Made by a program: the position numbers and the translations under genes. DNA of 64,000 nt from JASLDZ01 sp038226305 (GTDB taxonomy: Bacteria; Pseudomonadota; Alphaproteobacteria; Caulobacterales; Caulobacteraceae), in the NCBI GenBank assembly GCA_038226305.1, contig JBBRQN010000003.1, positions 1 through 64,000 of the forward strand, given 5' to 3'. Positions 8,253 through 16,904 of the stretch are shown in pieces (the first letter of the stretch is position 1; every line of letters starts with the position of its first letter). The notes under the pieces were generated by a model that ran no database searches, had not been told where the DNA came from, and worked only from the letters and a program-made list of their open reading frames with translations.

Positions 8253-9140
8253 ATGCGCCGCATCGCCCTCTTCGCCGCCTCAGCCGTTCTGGCGCTGACC
8301 GCCGCCGCCCCCGCCGCCCACGCGCAGCAGGACGACCGGCGCATCTCCGACCTGCAGAAGCAGGTGCGCGAGCTCCGCTCCATCGTGTTCCAGGGCCGCG
8401 ACACCGGTCAGCCGGTGGAGGTGAAGCCGGTCGGCCCCGATCCGCAGGTGACCGCCCTGCAGACCAAGGTCGACGACCTGCAGCAGACCCTCCGCCAGAT
8501 GACCGGCGCCAACGAGGTGCTGACCCACGACATCGACGAGGCACGGCGCGGCCTCGAGCAGGAGCGGTCGCAGAACAGCGCCCGACTCCAGGCGCTGACG
8601 GACCGCCTCGCCAGGCTGGAGGCCGCCCAGGCCGCCGCCGCCGCGGCCCCCCCGCCCGCGGCCGCCACCGAGCCGTTCCCCGTGGCTCCGGCCCCGACAG
8701 CCAGCCTGCCGCGCAACCGCCCCGCCGACGACTTCGCCCCCACCGTCGCCCCGGCCGACCTGTTCTCCGCCGCATCCGCCAAACTCGCGGCCGCCGACTA
8801 TCCGGGGGCGCAGGCAGGCTTCGAGGCCTACCTCGCGGCCGACCCTACCGGCACCCGGGCCGCCGAGGCGCGCTACGACATCGCCCAGTCGCTCTATGCT
8901 CGGGAGACCTACGGCCCGGCCGCGCGCTCCTACGCCCTGTCGCTGAAGGGCTGGCCCAAGACCAAGTGGGCGCCGGACGCCACGGTGCGCCTCGCCGCCT
9001 CCCTCGCCCAGGCCGGTCGCGCGCCCGACGCCTGCGCGGCGCTGGGCGAATTCGACCGTCGCTATGCCGCCACCGCCACCGCCGCCGTGAAGAGCCGCGC
9101 CACCGCCACGCGCACCCGCGCGGCATGCACAGCGGGCTGA
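8253..9140 (+). CDS. cpoB: CpoB (YbgF), periplasmic coordinator of Tol-Pal and PBP function
   Basis: This 295-residue exported protein has a signal peptide (MRRIALFAASAVLALTAAAPAAHA) followed by a heptad-like coiled-coil segment (about 30-120: ISDLQKQVRELR, LQTKVDDLQQTLRQ). A Pro/Ala linker and C-terminal TPR repeats follow, beginning at LFSAASAKLAAADYPGAQAGFEAYL. In E. coli CpoB coordinates outer-membrane constriction with PBP1B. The ATG at 8253 was chosen over an upstream in-frame one because it opens the signal peptide. Its stop overlaps the tilS start by 16 bases. Confidence 0.9.
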   Translation: MRRIALFAASAVLALTAAAPAAHAQQDDRRISDLQKQVRELRSIVFQGRDTGQPVEVKPVGPDPQVTALQTKVDDLQQTLRQMTGANEVLTHDIDEARRGLEQERSQNSARLQALTDRLARLEAAQAAAAAAPPPAAATEPFPVAPAPTASLPRNRPADDFAPTVAPADLFSAASAKLAAADYPGAQAGFEAYLAADPTGTRAAEARYDIAQSLYARETYGPAARSYALSLKGWPKTKWAPDATVRLAASLAQAGRAPDACAALGEFDRRYAATATAAVKSRATATRTRAACTAG

Positions 9141-10258
9141 GCGGCGAACCCGCCGCGGGGAAATCTCCCGCGCTCAAGTCGGCTGGCCATGTCTTTTCCA
9201 TCCTGGAAGGGCGGCTGTCAGCCAATGTCACCGCACCTTTGGCCGTCGCGCTTTCCGGCGGCGGCGACAGCGTCGCGCTCCTGCGGCTGGCGGCGCAGTG
9301 GGCGGGGCGGAGCGGGCGCCCGCTCGTCGCCCTTGCCGTCGATCACGGCCTGAACCCCGACAGCGCCGCCTGGACCCGCTTCGCCGCGGAGCGCGCCGCA
9401 GAGAGCGGTGCCGCCTTCCGCGCCCTTCACTGGGAGGGCGACAAGCCCCGGACAGGCCTCCCCGCCGCCGCCCGCGGCGTTCGCCACGCCCTCCTCGCCC
9501 GGGCCGCGCGGGACGCCGGAGCCTGCGTGATCCTCATGGGCCACACCGCAGACGACGTGACCGAGACCGAGCGGATGCGCGGCGGCGACGCGGGCGGGAT
9601 CGGGCGGCTGCGGGAATGGTCGCCTTCCCCCGCCTGGCCGGAGGGGCGGGGCGTGATGCTGCTGCGGCCCCTCCTCAACGTCTCTCGCGCCGACCTGCGC
9701 GTCTGGCTCAGCGCCCGGGGCGACCCCTGGCTCGACGACCCGGCGAACGAAGACCCCCGCTATGCCCGCGTGCGCGCCCGGCGTGCGACCGGCCCGGCAC
9801 CGGACCCCTCCCCACCCCTGGACACCGCCGTCATCGCGCACTGGGCGGCGAAGGTGGAGGCGGCCCCCGATGGAGCGCTGACCCTGCCCGCGGCGCTGCT
9901 GGCAGAGACGGAGGCCGCGGGGCACATCCTGTCGGTGGCGGCGGTGTGCGCAGGCGGGGGCGACGCCCCGCCCCGCGGCCATCAGGTTCGGCGTGTGGCC
10001 GAAGTGCTCCGCAGCGGGACGAGCGCCGTCGGCCTCGCCGGAGCCCGCCTGCGACGCGACGGCGACCGCATCGCGGTCTGCCGCGAGCCGGGCGAGCGCG
10101 CGCGCAATCCCCGGCCCGACCGGGACGGCGTGATCGACGGCCGCTTCACCGAGGGCGCAAACGGCCCGCAGTTCCTGGGGCTCGCCCGTTTCCGCGCCGC
10201 CTGCTTCCTGATCGAACGCGAGGCCGAAGCCGGCGTCAGAACCAGCGCTTGGCCTTGA
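9125..10258 (+). CDS. tilS: tRNA(Ile)-lysidine synthase TilS
   Basis: This 377-residue enzyme attaches lysine to C34 of tRNA-Ile(CAU), changing its decoding from AUG to AUA. The PP-loop ATP-binding motif SGGGDSVALL is near residue 41. The family motifs GHTADD and LLRPLLNVSRADLRVWL follow, then the WLDDPANEDPRYARVRAR region. The ATG at 9125 lies inside the cpoB 3' end, so the genes are translationally coupled. The length is short because the C-terminal domain of the E. coli enzyme is not evident, as in other alphaproteobacteria. The last 23 bases overlap the 3' end of the convergent corA gene. Confidence 0.88.
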   Translation: MHSGLSGEPAAGKSPALKSAGHVFSILEGRLSANVTAPLAVALSGGGDSVALLRLAAQWAGRSGRPLVALAVDHGLNPDSAAWTRFAAERAAESGAAFRALHWEGDKPRTGLPAAARGVRHALLARAARDAGACVILMGHTADDVTETERMRGGDAGGIGRLREWSPSPAWPEGRGVMLLRPLLNVSRADLRVWLSARGDPWLDDPANEDPRYARVRARRATGPAPDPSPPLDTAVIAHWAAKVEAAPDGALTLPAALLAETEAAGHILSVAAVCAGGGDAPPRGHQVRRVAEVLRSGTSAVGLAGARLRRDGDRIAVCREPGERARNPRPDRDGVIDGRFTEGANGPQFLGLARFRAACFLIEREAEAGVRTSAWP

Positions 10259-11210
10259 ACCAGATGAGCGGCAGGAGCGTGGACAGCACGATCATGCCCA
10301 GCGCGTAGGGGTAGCCGAGCGCCCAGTTCAGTTCGGGCATGGCCTTGAAGTTCATGCCGTAAATCGAGGCCACCAGAGTCGGCGGCACCCCCACCACGCT
10401 CACCACCGTCAGCACTTTGATGACGTCGTTCTGGTCGATGTTGATGAACCCCAGGGCCGCATCGAGCACGAACTGTGACTTGTTGCTGAGCGCCTCCTGG
10501 AAGTGCGCCAGGGAGTCCACGTCGTTGCGCGCAGCGTTCAGGCGCTGCTCCAGATCACGGGGCAGGTGGCGGGCGTTCTCCACCACGAAGGCGCTGATGC
10601 GACCGAGGGTGGCCAGGCTCAGCCGCAGCTTGCCCAGCCGCGCCCCGGTCCTGCCCAGCATGCGAAGGATGCCCCGCATCTCGTCGGCTGGGCGGCGGTG
10701 GCCGCCGGTCTCTTTGAAGATATCGTGGCTGAGGTCTTCCATCTGGTCGCCGATCATCTCCAGGATGTCGGCCTCGCGATCGACGATGGCCTCCATGACC
10801 CGCACGAAGGCCTCGTAGCCGGAGGTGGCGGGGCGAGCCTCAATGTCCGACCGGGCGAGGTCGAAGGCCTTCAGCTCGTCGAAGCGCACGGTGACCAGCC
10901 GCTCCGGCGTCACGATGAAGCCCACGGGGGCCATCTTGGGCCGCTCGCCGTCGTCGTTCTTGAGGAGGGGGGCCGAGAGGTAGATCGCCCCGTTCTCGAT
11001 GTAGTGCCGGCTGGAGGACTCGATCTCGCTGAGGTCTTCCCGGCTCGGGATGCGCTGCTTGCAGGCCCGGTGCGCCGCGCTCTCCTGCTCCGGAGTGGGA
11101 TTGAGGAGGTCGATCCAGGTGTCGGCGTGGGGCGGGCTGCTGGAGGGCGGGCGGGCAGGCCGTCGCGGGCGGGCGGCGGCCTTGGGGTCTGAGGTCGGCT
11201 TGGCGTCCAA
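10236..11210 (-). CDS. corA: CorA family magnesium/divalent metal transporter
   Basis: This roughly 324-residue member of the CorA family forms pentameric Mg2+ (or Co2+/Ni2+) channels in the inner membrane. The long cytoplasmic domain is followed by two C-terminal membrane helices. The family-defining GMN motif is in YGMNFKAMPELNW at the end of the first helix, and the protein ends with the positively charged FKAKRWF. The frame has no ATG near the expected start. The TTG at 11210 (MDAKPTSDPK) has GGGA nine bases upstream and is my choice, while upstream TTG codons also exist. It converges on tilS with a 23-base overlap and is divergent from trpF. Confidence 0.88.
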   Translation of the reverse strand: MDAKPTSDPKAAARPRRPARPPSSSPPHADTWIDLLNPTPEQESAAHRACKQRIPSREDLSEIESSSRHYIENGAIYLSAPLLKNDDGERPKMAPVGFIVTPERLVTVRFDELKAFDLARSDIEARPATSGYEAFVRVMEAIVDREADILEMIGDQMEDLSHDIFKETGGHRRPADEMRGILRMLGRTGARLGKLRLSLATLGRISAFVVENARHLPRDLEQRLNAARNDVDSLAHFQEALSNKSQFVLDAALGFINIDQNDVIKVLTVVSVVGVPPTLVASIYGMNFKAMPELNWALGYPYALGMIVLSTLLPLIWFKAKRWF

Positions 11211-11315
11211 GGGGCGGCGTCCCGGCGAGAGTTCGAGCTTGCGTGTGCGGTGGAACGCGGAGCGCGGCAAGCGGGTCCGCTTGCGCAAGGCCCACCGCGG
11301 GCCTAGCTCGGGGTC

Positions 11316-11954
11316 ATGACCACGGCCAAGATCTGCGGCCTCTCCACGCCCGAGGCGGTGCGCGCGGCGCTGGAGGGCGGCGCGAGCCACCTGGGCTTCG
11401 TGTTCTTCGACAAGAGCCCCCGCAACCTGCGCCCGGATGCGGCCGCCCGGCTGACCGAGGGCGTGCGGGGCGCCGCGAAGATCGTCGCCGTGATGGTCGA
11501 TCCAGACGATGCGGCGCTGGAGCGGGTGGCGAGCGCCCTGCACCCCGACCTGATCCAGCTGCACGGCCGCGAGACCCCGGCCCGCGCCGCGCAGGTGCGC
11601 GAGCGCACGGGGGCGGGCGTGATAAAGGCGCTGCCCATCTCCGAAGGGGCCGACCTCGACGCCGCAAAGGCTTTCGAGGGGGCGGTGGATCACCTGATGT
11701 TCGACGCGAAGCCCCCCGCAGGCTCCGACCTTCCGGGGGGCGTGGGCGCGCGCTTCGACTGGACGCTGCTGCAGGGCCGAAGGTTCGAGCGGCCGTGGTT
11801 CCTGGCGGGCGGCCTCGACCGCTGGAGCGTGGGCGAGGCGGTCTCAGCCTCCGGCGCGAAGCTGGTGGACGTCTCCTCTGGCGTGGAGCGTGGGCCGGGG
11901 GTAAAGGACGCGGCCCTGATCACGGCCTTCCTCGATGCCGTGCGGCGCGCCTGA
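11316..11954 (+). CDS. trpF: Phosphoribosylanthranilate isomerase TrpF
   Basis: This 212-residue TIM-barrel enzyme catalyses the Amadori rearrangement of N-(5-phosphoribosyl)anthranilate in tryptophan synthesis. The start TTAKICGLST carries the catalytic cysteine in KICGL, LGFVFFDKSPRNL is typical, and the catalytic aspartate lies in LMFDAKPP. The C-terminal phosphate-binding region is seen in LAGGLD and VDVSSGVE. It begins the cluster trpF-trpB-trpA-accD-folC. No trp leader peptide or attenuator is evident in the 105-base gap to corA. Confidence 0.96.
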   Translation: MTTAKICGLSTPEAVRAALEGGASHLGFVFFDKSPRNLRPDAAARLTEGVRGAAKIVAVMVDPDDAALERVASALHPDLIQLHGRETPARAAQVRERTGAGVIKALPISEGADLDAAKAFEGAVDHLMFDAKPPAGSDLPGGVGARFDWTLLQGRRFERPWFLAGGLDRWSVGEAVSASGAKLVDVSSGVERGPGVKDAALITAFLDAVRRA

Positions 11955-11997
11955 GCCACCCTTCGCCCCCCTCCCCTTCGAGGTCCGACAGAGCCCC

Positions 11998-13230
11998 GTG
12001 AACGCGCCTTTGAAACCCAACGACTACGCGAGCTTCCCCGACAGTCACGGCCGCTTCGGCGACTATGGCGGGCGCTATGTGGCCGAGACCCTGATGCCGC
12101 TGGTGCTGGAGCTGGAGACCGCCTACGCCGCCGCCAAGGCCGACGCCGGCTTCCAGGCCGAGGTTGAGCGCTTCAACACCCACTACGCCGGGCGCCCCAG
12201 CCCGCTCTATTTCGCCGAACGGCTGACCGAGCACTTCGGCGGGGCCAAGATCTACTTCAAGCGCGACGAGCTGAATCACACCGGCTCGCACAAGATCAAC
12301 AATGCGCTGGGCCAGATCCTCCTGGCCATGCGTATGGGCCGAACCCGCATCATCGCCGAGACCGGGGCCGGTCAGCACGGGGTGGCCACGGCCACCGTCT
12401 GCGCCCGCTTCGGACTGCCCTGCGTGGTCTACATGGGCGCGACCGACGTGGAGCGGCAGCAGCCCAACGTGTTCCGCATGAACCTCCTCGGCGCGGAGGT
12501 CCGCCCGGTGACGGCGGGCACGGGCACCCTGAAGGACGCCATGAACGAGGCCATGCGCGACTGGGTGACCAACGTTAACGACACCTACTACCTGATCGGC
12601 ACCGCCGCCGGCCCGCACCCCTATCCGGCCATGGTCCGCGACTTCCAGAGCGTGATCGGGCGCGAGGCCCGCGCCCAGATGCTGGAGATGACGGGCCGCC
12701 TGCCGGACGCCGCGGTCGCCTGCATCGGCGGCGGCTCAAACGCCATCGGCCTGTTCCACCCGTTCCTCGAAGACGAGGGCGTGCGCCTGATCGGGGTGGA
12801 GGCGGCGGGCCACGGCCTCTCCACCGACAAGCACGCCGCCTCTATGACCGGCGGCCGGCCGGGGGTGCTGCACGGGAACAAGACCTACCTGTTGCAGGAT
12901 GCGGACGGCCAGATCACCGACGCCCACTCCATCTCCGCCGGTCTCGACTATCCGGGCGTGGGGCCTGAGCACTCCTGGCTGAAGGACGTGGGCCGCGCCG
13001 AATACCGCAGTGCCACCGATAACGAGGCGCTGGAAGCGTTCCAGCTCTGCGCGCGGCTGGAAGGCATCCTGCCCGCGCTGGAGCCCAGCCATGCGCTCGC
13101 CCGCATCGGGGAGATCGCCACGGAAGTCGGCAAGGGCGGAACCGTGCTGATGAATCTCTGCGGCCGGGGCGACAAGGACATCTTCACGATCTCCGCCGCC
13201 CTCGCGAAGCCGCTGGAGGGTGCGGCTTGA
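11998..13230 (+). CDS. trpB: Tryptophan synthase beta chain TrpB
   Basis: This 410-residue PLP enzyme condenses indole with serine to give tryptophan, working in an alpha2-beta2 complex with TrpA. It has the typical N-terminus DSHGRFGDYGGRYVAETLMP. The PLP lysine lies in HTGSHKINNALGQ, and GGGSNAIG forms the phosphate cup. The serine-binding stretch ETGAGQHGVA is intact. The GTG start at 11998 gives the usual family length; upstream in-frame codons would overlap trpF and have no family match. Its last bases overlap the TTG start of trpA. Confidence 0.97.
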   Translation: MNAPLKPNDYASFPDSHGRFGDYGGRYVAETLMPLVLELETAYAAAKADAGFQAEVERFNTHYAGRPSPLYFAERLTEHFGGAKIYFKRDELNHTGSHKINNALGQILLAMRMGRTRIIAETGAGQHGVATATVCARFGLPCVVYMGATDVERQQPNVFRMNLLGAEVRPVTAGTGTLKDAMNEAMRDWVTNVNDTYYLIGTAAGPHPYPAMVRDFQSVIGREARAQMLEMTGRLPDAAVACIGGGSNAIGLFHPFLEDEGVRLIGVEAAGHGLSTDKHAASMTGGRPGVLHGNKTYLLQDADGQITDAHSISAGLDYPGVGPEHSWLKDVGRAEYRSATDNEALEAFQLCARLEGILPALEPSHALARIGEIATEVGKGGTVLMNLCGRGDKDIFTISAALAKPLEGAA

Positions 13231-14051
13231 ACCGTCTCGACGCCCGTTTCGCCGCGCTGAAGGCCGAGGGTCGCGCAGGCTTCGTCGCCTACGTCATGGC
13301 GGGCGATCCCGACCTCGCCAAGGGTGCCGCCATCCTGAAGGGCCTGCCTGGGGCTGGGGCCGACGTGATCGAGGTGGGGTTCCCCTTCAGCGACCCGATG
13401 GCCGAGGGTCCGGTGATCCAGGTGGCTTCGCAGCGGGCGCTGGCCGCGGGCATGACGCTCGCCAAGACGCTGGCGATGGTGGCCGACTTCCGCTCCGGCG
13501 AGGCGCACACCCCCGTCGTGCTGATGGGCTACCTGAACCCGATCCTCTCCTACGGCCATGCCCGCTTCGCCGCCGATGCGGCGGCCGCAGGCGTGGACGG
13601 GCCGATCGTCGTGGACTGCCCGCCGGAGGAGGCGGACGAACTGACCGACGCGCTGGAGGCCAACGGCATCGCCCTCATCCGCCTCACCGCCCCCACCACC
13701 GACGACGCCCGGCTCAAGGTGGTGGCGAGGCGCACGGCGGGCTTCGTCTACTATGTCTCCGTCGCAGGCGTGACGGGGGTGAAGGAGGCTGACGAGGCCG
13801 CCGCCGCCCCCGCCGTGGAGCGCATCCGAGCGGCCACGGGCCTCCCCGTCGCGGTGGGCTTCGGCATCCGCACGCCGGAGCGCGCCGCCGCCATCGCCCG
13901 CATCGCCGACGCCGCCGTGGTGGGCTCGGCTCTCGTGGAAGTGATCGCGCACGCGCAAGCGACGGGCGAAGACGGCGTCTCAGGCGTTCTAAAGCTCGTA
14001 TCAGAGCTGTCGGCCGCGGTTCGCGGCGCCAGGCTGCTCGAGAAGGCTTGA
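13227..14051 (+). CDS. trpA: Tryptophan synthase alpha chain TrpA
   Basis: This 274-residue TIM-barrel subunit cleaves indole-3-glycerol phosphate and channels indole to TrpB. The catalytic glutamate is in VIEVGFPFSDPMAEGPVIQ and the second acidic residue in VDGPIVVDCPPEE. The phosphate-binding region shows YYVSVAGVTG and VGFGIRTPE. The TTG start at 13227 overlaps the trpB TGA as TTGA, with a strong GGAGGG Shine-Dalgarno upstream. This supports translational coupling and equimolar production of the two subunits. Confidence 0.96.
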   Translation: MNRLDARFAALKAEGRAGFVAYVMAGDPDLAKGAAILKGLPGAGADVIEVGFPFSDPMAEGPVIQVASQRALAAGMTLAKTLAMVADFRSGEAHTPVVLMGYLNPILSYGHARFAADAAAAGVDGPIVVDCPPEEADELTDALEANGIALIRLTAPTTDDARLKVVARRTAGFVYYVSVAGVTGVKEADEAAAAPAVERIRAATGLPVAVGFGIRTPERAAAIARIADAAVVGSALVEVIAHAQATGEDGVSGVLKLVSELSAAVRGARLLEKA

Positions 14052-14059
14052 GATCCGTC

Positions 14060-15040
14060 ATGGCCGCCGACGACGAAACCCTGCCCCCGACCGGCACCCT
14101 GGCTCCCGTAGGGCTCGACGCGGCGCCCGGCCCGGCTCCGGCCGCAGGCGCGCCCCCCGCCAAGCGCGGCGGCTGGTTCTCTCGCATCGCGCCGGGCGTG
14201 CGGCGCATGGTGCAGAAGAAGGCCGACACGCCTGAGAACCTCTGGATCAAGGCGCCCGACACCGGCGAGATGATCTACCGCCCCGACCTGGAGGCGATGG
14301 AGTGGGTGACGCCCGCGGGCCACCACATGCGCATCGGCGCCAAGCTCCGCTTCCGCTTCACCTTCGACGAGGGGAAGTTCGAGGCGATCCCCTCCCCCGC
14401 CGCCCCTGACGACCCGCTCAAGTTCAAGGACGACAAGAGCTATCCCGACCGCCTCGCCTCGGCCCGCAAGGCCACGGGAGCCCACGACGCGATCTCCATC
14501 GGCTTTGGCCGCATCCACAAGGTGCCCGCCGTGGTGGCGGTGCAGGACTTCGCCTTCATGGGCGGCTCGCTGGGCATGGCGGCAGGTGAGGGCTTCATCG
14601 CCGCCGCCCGCGCCGCTGTGGCGAGGAGCGCGCCCCTGGTGATCTTCACCGCCGCGGGCGGCGCCCGGATGCAGGAGGGGGCCCTGTCGCTGATGCAGAT
14701 GGCCCGCACGACCCTCGCCATTCAGGAGCTGAAGGCGGCGCGCCTGCCCTACGTCGTGGTGCTCACCGACCCCACCACCGGCGGCGTCACCGCCAGCTAC
14801 GCCATGTTGGGCGACGTGCATCTGGCCGAGCCCGGCGCCCTGATCGCCTTCGCCGGCCCCCGGGTGATCGAGCAGACCATCCGCGAGAAGCTCCCCCCCG
14901 GCTTCCAGCGCGCCGAATACCTGATGGACCACGGGGTGGTGGACCAGGTGGTGCCCCGCGCCGAACTCCCTGCCGTGCTGGCGCGCATCCTCTCCACGCT
15001 GATGCTGGCCCGTGAGCGGGCCGCCGCGGCGGCCGCCTGA
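14060..15040 (+). CDS. accD: Acetyl-CoA carboxylase carboxyltransferase beta subunit AccD, lacking zinc-finger cysteines
   Basis: This 326-residue AccD transfers the carboxyl group from carboxybiotin to acetyl-CoA, together with AccA, in the first step of fatty-acid synthesis. The crotonase-like core is well conserved: FAFMGGSLGMAAGEGF, GGARMQEGALSLMQMA, LTDPTTGGVTASYAMLGD and GPRVIEQTIREKLPPGFQRAEYL. The N-terminal region that holds a Cys4 zinc ribbon in E. coli reads LWIKAPDTGEMIYR...HHMRIG, with no cysteine. In fact the whole protein has none. ATG 14060 was chosen; a TTG at 14048 overlapping trpA is possible. The trp-accD-folC order is common in alphaproteobacteria. Confidence 0.95.
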   Translation: MAADDETLPPTGTLAPVGLDAAPGPAPAAGAPPAKRGGWFSRIAPGVRRMVQKKADTPENLWIKAPDTGEMIYRPDLEAMEWVTPAGHHMRIGAKLRFRFTFDEGKFEAIPSPAAPDDPLKFKDDKSYPDRLASARKATGAHDAISIGFGRIHKVPAVVAVQDFAFMGGSLGMAAGEGFIAAARAAVARSAPLVIFTAAGGARMQEGALSLMQMARTTLAIQELKAARLPYVVVLTDPTTGGVTASYAMLGDVHLAEPGALIAFAGPRVIEQTIREKLPPGFQRAEYLMDHGVVDQVVPRAELPAVLARILSTLMLARERAAAAAA

Positions 15041-15047
15041 CGCCAAC

Positions 15048-16367
15048 GTGAGCGACCACCTGCGCGCTCACGACGCGGCGCTGGCGCGGCTGCAGGCGCT
15101 GCATCCCAAGGCGATCGACCTGTCGCTGGGGCGGCTGGAGGGGCTGCTCGCCAAGCTCGGCGATCCGCACCTGCGCCTGCCGCCGACGGTCCACGTGGCG
15201 GGCACCAACGGCAAGGGCTCGACCATCGCCGTCCTGCGGGCGATCGCGGAGGCGGCGGGCTTGTCGGTGCACGTTTTCACCTCGCCCCACCTCGTGCGCT
15301 TCGCCGAGCGCATCCGGCTGGCCGGGACGCTGATCTCCGACGAGGCGCTCACCGACGTGCTGGCGCGCACCGAGGCCGCCAATGCGGGCGAGCCGATCAC
15401 CTTCTTCGAGATCACCGCCGCCGCCGCCTTCCTTGCCTTCGCCGAGACGCCCGCAGACCTCCTGCTGCTGGAGGTGGGCCTCGGCGGGCGATTCGACGCC
15501 ACCAACGTGATCCCCACGCCCCAGGTCGCCGTCATCGCGCCTGTGGACTACGACCATCGGGAGTTCCTGGGCGACGACCTCGCAGGCATCGCGCGAGAGA
15601 AGGCCGGTATCCTGAAAGCGGGCGGCCTGGGCGTCGTCGCCCACCAGCAGGACGCGGCCCGCGAAGCCATCGAGGCGCACGCGCAGGCGGTGGGGGCGAC
15701 CCTGCTGATGGCCGGGCAGGACTGGGACGGCTGGGCGGAGGCCGGTCGGCTGGCGCTGAGCTTCGGCGGACGGTTCCTCGACCTGCCCTCCCCGGCCCTG
15801 CCCGGCGCACACCAGATCGCCAACGCGGCGCTGGCGGCGGTGGCCGCGCTGTCTCTGGGGGATGTGCGGATCGATGACGAGGCCGTGGCCCGGGGCATCG
15901 CCTCGGCGACCTGGCCTGCGAGGCTGCAGCGGCTGACCGCCGGTCCCCTCGCCGCGATGGCTAGCGCACGTGGGGCCGACCTGTGGCTCGACGGGGGCCA
16001 CAACCCCCACGCCGCGCGGGCCCTGGCCGATTTCGCCCGCTCGCTGACGGCGCGGGACGGGCGGGCCGTGACCGCCATCGTCGGCCTCCTCGCCACCAAG
16101 GACGCGAAGGGCGTGTTCGAGGCGCTGGCGCCTGCCGTGTCGAAGGTGGTGTGCGTGGGGTTCGACGCCGCTGCTGCCGCCGATCCCGAGACGCTGGCTC
16201 AGGCGGCGCGCGAGGCGGGCTGCGAGGCCCGCGCTGCACGCGATGTCACGATGGGGCTGGCTGTGGCGCTGGGCGGGGCGGACCCCGCCCCGCACGTGGT
16301 CATCTGCGGATCGCTCTACCTCGCAGGCGAGGCGCTGGCGCTGGACGAGGCCACCTGGCCGCGATGA
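15048..16367 (+). CDS. folC: Bifunctional dihydrofolate/folylpolyglutamate synthase FolC
   Basis: This 439-residue Mur-ligase-like enzyme adds glutamate to dihydropteroate and extends polyglutamate tails on folates. The ATP loop is HVAGTNGKGST near residue 53. The family motif VFTSPHLVRFAERIRL follows, then LLEVGLGGRFDATN, and the C-terminal domain has LWLDGGHNPHAA. The start is a GTG at 15048 (VSDHLRAHDAAL), seven bases after the accD stop; an earlier in-frame start would overlap accD. A strong hairpin lies just after the stop codon, between this gene and the convergent rpmE. Confidence 0.94.
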   Translation: MSDHLRAHDAALARLQALHPKAIDLSLGRLEGLLAKLGDPHLRLPPTVHVAGTNGKGSTIAVLRAIAEAAGLSVHVFTSPHLVRFAERIRLAGTLISDEALTDVLARTEAANAGEPITFFEITAAAAFLAFAETPADLLLLEVGLGGRFDATNVIPTPQVAVIAPVDYDHREFLGDDLAGIAREKAGILKAGGLGVVAHQQDAAREAIEAHAQAVGATLLMAGQDWDGWAEAGRLALSFGGRFLDLPSPALPGAHQIANAALAAVAALSLGDVRIDDEAVARGIASATWPARLQRLTAGPLAAMASARGADLWLDGGHNPHAARALADFARSLTARDGRAVTAIVGLLATKDAKGVFEALAPAVSKVVCVGFDAAAAADPETLAQAAREAGCEARAARDVTMGLAVALGGADPAPHVVICGSLYLAGEALALDEATWPR

Positions 16368-16375
16368 TTCCAAAG

Positions 16376-16512
16376 TCTCCCCCGTGCAACGGGGGAGAGG
16401 ACCATCCCAAGGATGGTGGTGGGGGCGAGCCCCCACCCTCGACGTCATGGAGAGGTTCGCCCCCTCCGGCCGCTGCGCTGCCACCTCCCCCGCTGCGCAG
16501 GGGGGACCTAGC
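16376..16512. repeat. Cluster of palindromic hairpins between convergent folC and rpmE
   Basis: Four adjacent inverted repeats fill this short region. They are TCTCCCCCGT/ACGGGGGAGA (16376-16398, 10-bp arms, loop GCA), ACCATCC/GGATGGT (16401-16417), GGTGGGGGC/GCCCCCACC (16418-16437), and a C-rich/G-rich stem around CTGCGCAG (16482-16512). The last unit shares a 17-base core, CCCCCGCTGCGCAGGGG, with another copy at 58701-58730, also between convergent genes. It resembles dispersed REP-like intergenic palindromes and could terminate both converging transcripts. Confidence 0.75.
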
Positions 16513-16515
16513 GGC

Positions 16516-16740
16516 CTACTTCTTGAGGAACCCGCCGTACTTGTTGGCGAAGCGGCTGAGGCGGCCGCCGCGGTCCATCAGCTGACGGTCGCCGCCGGTC
16601 CACGCCGGGTGCGTCTTCGGGTCGATGTCGAGGTTCAGGACAGCGCCCTCCTTGCCGTAGGTGGAGCGCGTCTCATATTTGGTGCCATCGACCATCACGA
16701 CCGTGATGGCGTGGTAGTCGGGGTGGGCGTCCTGCTTCAT
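16516..16740 (-). CDS. rpmE: 50S ribosomal protein L31 (zinc-independent type)
   Basis: This 74-residue L31 sits at the bridge between ribosomal subunits. It has the typical start MKQDAHPDYH, then ITVVMVDGTKYETRSTYG, the HPAWTGG signature and the RFANKYGGF C-terminus. There is no CxxC pair, so this is the C-minus form that does not hold zinc. The ATG at 16740 gives the normal length; the frame continues upstream without family similarity. It is divergent from the ABC exporter (164-base shared upstream region) and convergent with folC. Confidence 0.97.
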   Translation of the reverse strand: MKQDAHPDYHAITVVMVDGTKYETRSTYGKEGAVLNLDIDPKTHPAWTGGDRQLMDRGGRLSRFANKYGGFLKK

Positions 16741-16904
16741 CGGTTCGGCCTGGTCTTGCGGTCGGCCGGCGTAACGGCGGCGCCCGGAGGATGCGGCCTG
16801 CACGATCTTCGCAGGCCATTCATGGGAGGGCGTGCGCTTACAGCATCCGCCCCGCACAAGGCAAGAGCGCGCATTGCCGGCGCGTATAGGGTAGGGGCTT
16901 CCCA

